A stretch of DNA of 20,067 bases. Source: a virus. Below the pieces are notes generated by a model that saw only the letters and a program-made list of their open reading frames with translations, was not told the origin of the DNA and did no database searches. Within the stretch, counting starts at the first letter, position 1; the number at the start of each line of letters is the position of its first letter. The position numbers and the translations under genes are program-made. The stretch covers positions 1 through 20,067 of IMG/VR virus record IMGVR_UViG_3300046655_000445; one strand, given 5' to 3'. Shown here one piece after another: positions 12,173 to 17,301 of the stretch.

Positions 12173-13930
12173 CTAACCTTGACAAGCTTCACATTCGTCC
12201 TGACTTTCGTCGGTTGGAGTTTCGTAATCCTTTAGTGCTACTCTAGTAACCTTCTGTGCAACATTCTCTGCTCTACTTGAACTCTCAGTTCTTAAGTAGT
12301 AAAGTCCTTTACATCCACTTTCCCAAGCTCTATAATGGACTTTGTGTATATAAGATTTATCTGCAGATGGTGGAAAGAATATATTCAGTGATTGTCCCTG
12401 ACAGAGATACTTCTGTCGGTCTGCTGCTTGTTCTATCAATGCCATCTGGTCAATTTCTATCGCAGTCTTAAATACCTCTTTCAGATGTTCATCCAAGAAT
12501 GCTAGGTGTTGTACAGAACCACCATTAGTGATTATCGAACTCCATACTTCGTCAGTACTTTTATCGATTTTTTCCAATTCTTCCTCTAAGTATCTGTTCC
12601 TAACCAAATGAGAACCAACTCTGGTTCTATGGGTGTAGGCATTTGCCTTCAGAGGTTCAATTGAGGGAGAAGTATTCACAATGATTGAACTATTCGCATT
12701 GGGTGCAATAGCCAATAAATGTGAGTTACGAAGTCCAGAACCTTCCATGTCCGGACACTCCCCTCTTTCTTCCGCGAGTAACTTAGATTCCTCTGAAGCC
12801 TGATCTTTAATGAACTTAAATATCTCATTGTTCATTTCTCTTGCTTCTTCGGAATCGAAAGAGACTCTATGTTTATGGAAATAGGAATGCAATCCCATTG
12901 CACCTAGTCCCAAAGACCTCTCCATCTGTGCAGAGTATCTTGCCTTTGATATCTCATCTCCAGCATGGTCTATAAAATATTGTAATACATTATCCAAGAA
13001 TCTAATCAAATCTCGGACGATATTAGATTCTTTCCATTCGTCATACTTTTCGATATTTAGTGATGACAAGCAGCAAACAGCGGTTCTATCTTCGCTTGTG
13101 GGCAAATGAATTTCGTTACATAAGTTAGACCCATGTATCTTTAATCCTTTCTTCTTCATTTCTTTTGGAAGAAACCGATTAGCAGTATCTATAAAGTTTA
13201 AATATGGTTCTCCTGTTCTATATCGGGTTTCTAAAATAGTTTCCCACAACTTTCTAGCTCGGATTGTATCTTTCGCAGTCTTCTCATTCGGGTCAATTAA
13301 ATCCCATGTTAAATTTTCTTTAACTGCTTCCATGAATTTGTCGGTAATATTGACTGCGTGGTGTAGATTAAGATTCTTTCTATTCACATCACCAGTCGGA
13401 GTACGCATTCCTACGAACTCTAGGATGTCTGGATGGTCTATATCAAGATATGCTGCATAAGACCCTTTCCTAGTTTTGCCCTGCCTGTACGCCGTCATAT
13501 CCGCATCTACGGTGTGCATGAAAGGGATAGGGCCGGGTGCTTTATCAGATACTGATCGGACAGTGCTCCAATGACCACCGACACCACCACCCTTTACTGA
13601 CAACCATCTCAATTCAGACGAATGCGAAATAAGACCTTCTAGTGTGTCTGGGACATATGAAAGGAAACAAGAAATCGGCAGGGACTTTGGTTGTTTTCCT
13701 TGTTTCGGTGCGTTAGATAATACTGGAGAAGAGAACATAAACCATCCCTTCGACGCACCTTCATATATTCTCTGAGCAAGTTTTTTGTCTCCGCAAGAGT
13801 ACGCTATTGCGGCTCTTGCGAATGAATTTTGGGGGGATTTCTCACCTTCTATACAATAATAATCCTTCAATAATTTATAAGATTGTTCTGATAAATTCTC
13901 ATCTCGTTCATAGTCTACTTTCAATTTCAT
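12173..13930 (-). CDS. nrdA: Class I ribonucleotide reductase alpha subunit without ATP-cone (585 aa)
   Basis: Catalytic motifs are all found: C88 in PISCFLS and C286 in AVCCLSSLN (redox pair), N269-C271-E273 in GSNLCNEI (N437, C439 thiyl and E441 of E. coli), Y544 and Y545 in GLYYLRT (radical transfer tyrosines) and a C-terminal C580/C583 pair (CEAC). At 585 residues it is much shorter than E. coli NrdA (761 aa). The N terminus starts almost directly with the ten-stranded barrel region, so the regulatory ATP-cone is missing and dATP shut-off is not expected. The ATG has GAGG ten bases upstream. It sits between primase and nrdB in one operon. Confidence 0.95.
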   Translation of the reverse strand: MKLKVDYERDENLSEQSYKLLKDYYCIEGEKSPQNSFARAAIAYSCGDKKLAQRIYEGASKGWFMFSSPVLSNAPKQGKQPKSLPISCFLSYVPDTLEGLISHSSELRWLSVKGGGVGGHWSTVRSVSDKAPGPIPFMHTVDADMTAYRQGKTRKGSYAAYLDIDHPDILEFVGMRTPTGDVNRKNLNLHHAVNITDKFMEAVKENLTWDLIDPNEKTAKDTIRARKLWETILETRYRTGEPYLNFIDTANRFLPKEMKKKGLKIHGSNLCNEIHLPTSEDRTAVCCLSSLNIEKYDEWKESNIVRDLIRFLDNVLQYFIDHAGDEISKARYSAQMERSLGLGAMGLHSYFHKHRVSFDSEEAREMNNEIFKFIKDQASEESKLLAEERGECPDMEGSGLRNSHLLAIAPNANSSIIVNTSPSIEPLKANAYTHRTRVGSHLVRNRYLEEELEKIDKSTDEVWSSIITNGGSVQHLAFLDEHLKEVFKTAIEIDQMALIEQAADRQKYLCQGQSLNIFFPPSADKSYIHKVHYRAWESGCKGLYYLRTESSSRAENVAQKVTRVALKDYETPTDESQDECEACQG

Positions 13931-13942
13931 TATTAAACACCC

Positions 13943-15028
13943 TCAACACCGTTTCCATGCGGAAATTTTTAATTTCGCTTCTAATCCATTTGTTCTGTTG
14001 TTACTTATAATGTCTCGCAATTCTAAAACATCCATTCCAGACACTATAACATCATTTATATCTTTTTCTTCCACCCTGTTTGGCCATATAAAAATACTAA
14101 ATCCAGACTCTACAAAATTCGACATTCTCTTCACAATTTGTGGATTTCTTGGTTCGTTATCAAATACAAACACCACATCTGCAAATTTATCGAAGTACTT
14201 TAGACTGACATCACTCCCTGCCATTGCGATTGCATTATCAAGGAACAGAGAGTCGATTGGGCCCTCTGTCACATATACAGTTTTACTCTTATCTACTCTC
14301 TCCAAACCATAGATCTTTTCTGCGTCTTCATCTATCTTGATGGTAATATATCGCATACCGGAAGAGTCTAATGCTCTACCCTGTAATGCGATAAGTTTCT
14401 TGTTTTCATTGAAGAAGGGAATTACAATCCGTTTCTCATTATCTACAAGTTTATCGTACAATCTAGAATTGTCACCGAACTTAGAAAGTACTGTATTGAC
14501 TGTTGACTTAAAGTCTTCAGTGTAATATAATACATCCAAGTTAGGAATTTTTCTGTTCACCAAGTATCGTTTGGCTGGGTGTGAATCATCCAACTTTTTA
14601 ATTGGAGTCATACCCTTTAGTTTGTCTTTGAACTTTGCCTTAAAATCTATATTGAACTCAGTCTGTTCTTCTTTTACGAGAACTGAATTGTCCCTAAAAT
14701 CGTAATAGAACTTTAAAGGTTTATGTTCTTCTTTCTTTTGTTCTTTCTTTGGGTTGTTGTCTTTCCACTTCTCAAAGGTATATTGTTTATGGATTTCGCC
14801 ATCGAAAATACTCAAGAACTTACCAAGAGACATAGATGCACCACAATTATGGCACATATAAAAGAACTTGCTCTTCTTCTCAAAGAAGAACCCTCGAGCC
14901 TTGTAGGAGTGTTTCTGAGAGTCACCACATAAAGGACACCTACAATTGTATAGGTTGTCTCGTTTCTTTGCGAATCTCTCTAACTTACTCCCTACAAGAT
15001 TTATGTAGGTGTGATCAATATATAACAT
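13943..15028 (-). CDS. DNA primase, T4 gp61-type (361 aa)
   Basis: Makes RNA primers on the lagging strand together with the gp41-type helicase. The N-terminal zinc finger has CPLC (31-34, with C29 nearby) and CHNC (59-62). The TOPRIM-like catalytic part carries VTEGPIDSLF (E255), VFVFDNEP (D290 and E292) and IWPNRVEEKDINDVI (D323, D326). Length is close to T4 gp61 (342 aa). Start ATG 15028 is followed by LYIDHTYINLVGSKLERF, a typical gp61 N terminus in marine phages. It is the first gene after a strong sigma70-type promoter (15053-15081) and heads the nrdA-nrdB-resolvase operon. Confidence 0.92.
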   Translation of the reverse strand: MLYIDHTYINLVGSKLERFAKKRDNLYNCRCPLCGDSQKHSYKARGFFFEKKSKFFYMCHNCGASMSLGKFLSIFDGEIHKQYTFEKWKDNNPKKEQKKEEHKPLKFYYDFRDNSVLVKEEQTEFNIDFKAKFKDKLKGMTPIKKLDDSHPAKRYLVNRKIPNLDVLYYTEDFKSTVNTVLSKFGDNSRLYDKLVDNEKRIVIPFFNENKKLIALQGRALDSSGMRYITIKIDEDAEKIYGLERVDKSKTVYVTEGPIDSLFLDNAIAMAGSDVSLKYFDKFADVVFVFDNEPRNPQIVKRMSNFVESGFSIFIWPNRVEEKDINDVIVSGMDVLELRDIISNNRTNGLEAKLKISAWKRC

Positions 15029-15032
15029 AAAC

Positions 15033-15061
15033 GTGTACGATTTTTAGAAGATATTGTACAC
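15033..15061. promoter_or_regulatory. Inverted repeat around the primase transcription start
   Basis: GTGTAC (15033-15038) and GTACAC (15056-15061) are separated by 17 bases. The right arm overlaps the -10 TACAAT of the primase promoter and the left arm is in the leader. Because one arm lies upstream of the predicted start, it is more likely a protein-binding site than an RNA hairpin. Six-base arms could occur by chance. Confidence 0.35.
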
Positions 15062-15081
15062 TTTAGAATAGGACTTGTCAA
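15053..15081 (-). promoter_or_regulatory. Sigma70-type promoter TTGACA-17-TACAAT before primase
   Basis: On the - strand, TTGACA (15076-15081), a 17-base spacer and TACAAT (15053-15058). The TGA stop of the upstream membrane-protein gene (15078-15080) lies inside the -35 box. An inverted repeat (GTGTAC at 15033-15038 and GTACAC at 15056-15061) spans the -10 and the start site. Confidence 0.87.
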
Positions 15082-15425
15082 TCCGAATTGTGACTTTCCC
15101 TAAGAATTTTCAATTCTTCTCGGAATTCTTCTCTGGTGATGTAACTTACCATCTCTTTATTGATATCTTGGATATCTTTTTCTATCTCAACTAACCTTCT
15201 ACCCTGAGAATCCAGAGAACCTCTCAGTGATACGGACTCAGATAAAACTTGAGCGAGTCCTACTTTAACGTCTACTAGACCTGTTCCAACCCATGTCAGA
15301 AAACCAACAATCAAAACCATCGCGACTGTCTGTATTCTTTGTTCCATAGAATGTATCCTGTCCGTGTTATGTTTAACAGAATCTTGAAAGTCTTCCACAC
15401 TGTCCACGCTATCTTGTGCTGACAT
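15078..15425 (-). CDS. Membrane protein with one TM helix and coiled coil, 115 aa
   Basis: Residues 1-30 are acidic and helical (SVDSVEDFQDSVKHNTDRIHSMEQRI). A single hydrophobic helix follows (about 32-52, TVAMVLIVGFLTWVGTGLVDV), then a long heptad-like region to the end (LVEIEKDIQDINKEMVSYITREEFREEL). It lies directly after the lipoprotein gene, so it may take part in the same envelope process (lysis or membrane anchoring); a holin or holin-partner role is only a guess. ATG 15425 is preceded by TAGGAATAATT. The stop TGA is part of the primase promoter. Confidence 0.7.
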   Translation of the reverse strand: MSAQDSVDSVEDFQDSVKHNTDRIHSMEQRIQTVAMVLIVGFLTWVGTGLVDVKVGLAQVLSESVSLRGSLDSQGRRLVEIEKDIQDINKEMVSYITREEFREELKILRESHNSD

Positions 15426-15436
15426 AATTATTCCTA

Positions 15437-15832
15437 TTATTTATCTTCAGACTCTTTCGATTCATCTTCCGATTCGTAATACTCTCGGTATTGAGCAAGA
15501 ATAAAATTTTGCTCTTCCATATATTTTAAGATCTCTGCCATATTTATAGATATGGCCTCATAAGAATCCTTATCTAAGGCAAATAACGCGAGACTTTTTC
15601 CATCTTTCTTCAGTTCTTCTATTCTGGACTCATAAGTTTCTGGTGTTATGATCATCCACTTCACGCTCAACCAATCAACGGATTCTGGATTTTTCAATTT
15701 AAGTGGAAGTTTTTTAACTAAAACTTCTTTAGTAATTATCTTTTCGACTGGTTCTGGTCTTAACATAGAACAACCAGAAAAAACTGTCATCAAAAATACT
15801 AGTAATAATAAACTAAGAATTTTTATCTTCAT
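15437..15832 (-). CDS. Outer-membrane lipoprotein, possible o-spanin (131 aa)
   Basis: I choose ATG 15832 (MKIKILSLLLLVFLMTVFSGC), which has AGGAA six bases upstream; longer starts (15838, 15871) would put polar residues before the signal peptide. The basic start, hydrophobic core and VFSGC with Cys21 form a lipoprotein signal. The mature part starts with a proline-containing linker (SMLRPEPVEKI), followed by PLKLKNPESVDWLSVKWMII and a helical ALDKDSYEAISINMAEILKY...AQYREYYE block, a layout I recall from phage lipoproteins annotated o-spanin-like. It overlaps the preceding coiled-coil membrane gene by 20 bases in another frame, the usual spanin pair geometry. The function still needs proof, since no endolysin is nearby. 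Confidence 0.7.
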   Translation of the reverse strand: MKIKILSLLLLVFLMTVFSGCSMLRPEPVEKIITKEVLVKKLPLKLKNPESVDWLSVKWMIITPETYESRIEELKKDGKSLALFALDKDSYEAISINMAEILKYMEEQNFILAQYREYYESEDESKESEDK

Positions 15833-16217
15833 CTGCATTTCCTGTAATTCTATCAAGACGTTTTTTGACATCCCGATCCACTGCTCTATTTACTATTCTC
15901 TCAACTAGACCGGGCTTTTTGCTCGCAAGATAACCCAAATCATGTTCTCCAAGAGTTACTCGTAAATTATCTACTTCTTTCTCTAAATTGTTCCTGACTT
16001 CTTGTACTTCATCGGTGACTATTCTCAGCACAACAATATTCTCGTTAAGTCTGGTTATCTCGCCGTCCTTAGAGTTTATTGCATCTTCCATTTGTGCTGC
16101 ATTAATTTTCATCTGTTCTAAAGATTCTTTCAATCCCTTGATATAATACCACCCCCCTGCTCCCATAAGGAGAGGAATGAGTATCATAACTACCTTAAAT
16201 GTGCTGAAAAATTCCAT
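15813..16217 (-). CDS. Membrane-anchored coiled-coil protein, possible i-spanin (134 aa)
   Basis: An N-terminal transmembrane helix (about residues 8-28, KVVMILIPLLMGAGGWYYIKG) is followed by a long coiled coil (about 30-90: ESLEQMKINAAQMEDAINSK, ITRLNENIVVLRIVTDEVQE). The tail is basic then acidic (VNRAVDRDVKKRLDR). This is the architecture of Rz-type inner-membrane spanins, which span the periplasm and meet an outer-membrane lipoprotein. The overlapping lipoprotein gene downstream strengthens the call. ATG 16217 follows the 221-aa stop by one base. Confidence 0.65.
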   Translation of the reverse strand: MEFFSTFKVVMILIPLLMGAGGWYYIKGLKESLEQMKINAAQMEDAINSKDGEITRLNENIVVLRIVTDEVQEVRNNLEKEVDNLRVTLGEHDLGYLASKKPGLVERIVNRAVDRDVKKRLDRITGNADEDKNS

Positions 16218-16218
16218 T

Positions 16219-16884
16219 TTAAATCTCGTTATGTCTTCGTAAAATAGTCATAGTCCCATAAGAATCATTCATAAGTACCACACTCTTCTTTGGATTTCTT
16301 CTTATATAGTCTCTAATTTCTGATGCTTCTTCTGCAGAAATATAGTTCTGCCATCTCGCATACTTCTTCTTTCCTTTCAGAAGCTTATTATATGTATCAT
16401 TTTTTATTCTAAAAACCCGCATTCCAGCAAAATTCGCCGGAGGATTTTTACCCAACCCCGCAAGATGACTTGCGTCACCAATAGAATTCACTGGAGCGGC
16501 TTCCATCAAAAGTTTCTGAGTTTTCTCTTCAAGTATATTAACATAGTCACACAAGAATCCTTCTATCTGTTCGTATGTTTCATCATCTACATCTTTGAGA
16601 GATTTATTTCTTTCTTCTCTGAGAAGTGCGAATGCTGCTGCGTAACTTGCGATGCGGCTCTTTCCGAAAGGAAACTTCTCTAATACTCGTTTAAGATTAA
16701 ATATCAATCTATGAAAGAGAGTGTATGACGCCTTCTCTTCGGATGTCTTGAGTTGATTGGTCTTCTTTAACTGTTTCCCGTTTGCATCTACAATACCATG
16801 CTCAAACGCCTCCATATCTTTCCAAGGAGTCGTTATGACCTTGATAAATTTGTATGCTAGGAATGCATTGAAGACTGATGCCAT
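16219..16884 (-). CDS. Conserved marine-phage protein, possibly virion-associated (221 aa)
   Basis: The N-terminal block FLAYKFIKVITTPWKDMEAFEHGI...LKTSEEKASYTLFHRLIFNLKRVLEKFPFGKS with SYAAAFALLREE is a pattern I recall from many marine phages, often labelled structural. The C-terminal block GKKKYARWQNYIS...EIRDYIRRNPKKSVVLMNDSYGTMTILRR is a second conserved module, sometimes found fused to other N termini. Between them is a linker with APVNSIGDASHLAGLGK. No enzyme motif is seen. ATG 16884 overlaps the previous TAA (TAATG). Tandem late and sigma70-like promoters just upstream suggest transcription at two stages. Confidence 0.72.
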   Translation of the reverse strand: MASVFNAFLAYKFIKVITTPWKDMEAFEHGIVDANGKQLKKTNQLKTSEEKASYTLFHRLIFNLKRVLEKFPFGKSRIASYAAAFALLREERNKSLKDVDDETYEQIEGFLCDYVNILEEKTQKLLMEAAPVNSIGDASHLAGLGKNPPANFAGMRVFRIKNDTYNKLLKGKKKYARWQNYISAEEASEIRDYIRRNPKKSVVLMNDSYGTMTILRRHNEI

Positions 16885-17279
16885 TATAATTCCCTGAGTG
16901 TCTCTATTATATCATCATCTACGGGTATGTCAATACTATTTATATCAGACCCATTTACCCCATAAATGCGGTTTGGCATCTTGTTTATAAAGACTAGAAA
17001 ACTCTTCAGTATGTAATACTGAGAAGGATCTATCTTTAAAAAGAGAATTCGCGAAGCCGCAGTATTCCCCAAGACATTATATAAAATAATTAAGTGATTG
17101 ATAATCAATCTTTCTTTCAATATACGTTTTGTGTGGTATCTAAAAAAAAGTCTTTTGATATACTTTATCCGCTTCATATCATCCACAAACTCTTCGTATG
17201 TGTGACATTGCGGATTATCGTAAGACTTCATTTGATACATCAAGACGTTTTCTTCCGTCAAGTCATCAAATTTTTGCAT
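16884..17279 (-). CDS. Conserved T4-like phage protein, 131 aa
   Basis: Small helical protein with a pattern common in T4-like marine phages: FDDLTEENVLMYQMKSYDNPQC near the start, DDMKRIKYIKRLFFRY, ERLIINHLIILYNVLG and ASRILFLKI, LKSFLVFINKMP. From memory this family is an uncharacterised DUF that lies near fibre and neck genes. No catalytic motif. The start ATG 17279 follows the fibre stop by 22 bases and has no strong ribosome site (AAGAT only). The last codons of the gene carry a late box and a sigma70-like promoter for the next gene. Confidence 0.72.
   Translation of the reverse strand: MQKFDDLTEENVLMYQMKSYDNPQCHTYEEFVDDMKRIKYIKRLFFRYHTKRILKERLIINHLIILYNVLGNTAASRILFLKIDPSQYYILKSFLVFINKMPNRIYGVNGSDINSIDIPVDDDIIETLREL
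16906..16933 (-). promoter_or_regulatory. Sigma70-type promoter TTGACA-16-TATAAT before the 221-aa gene
   Basis: On the - strand inside the end of the 131-aa gene: TTGACA (16928-16933), a 16-base spacer and TATAAT (16906-16911). Both hexamers are perfect. The start would be near 16899, about 15 bases before ATG 16884, with AGGGA as ribosome site. Confidence 0.65.
16937..16944 (-). promoter_or_regulatory. T4-type late promoter box TATAAATA before the 221-aa gene
   Basis: The - strand reads TATAAATA at 16944-16937, 53 bases before ATG 16884 and three bases upstream of the sigma70-like -35 box. It lies within the 131-aa coding sequence, so chance occurrence is possible, but distance and neighbour fit a late promoter for a virion gene. 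Confidence 0.55.
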
Positions 17280-17301
17280 AAAATAATCTTAGTAGTTCAA
17301 A

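Noticed and set aside
15541-15548. TATAAATA on the - strand inside the lipoprotein gene
   Set aside because: About 115 bases before the next start and dictated by codons for SINM; possible but not convincing as a late promoter.
15833-15871. Longer start for the lipoprotein (MSKNVLIELQE...)
   Set aside because: It would place polar residues ahead of the signal peptide and deepen the overlap with the upstream gene; AGGAA correctly precedes ATG 15832.
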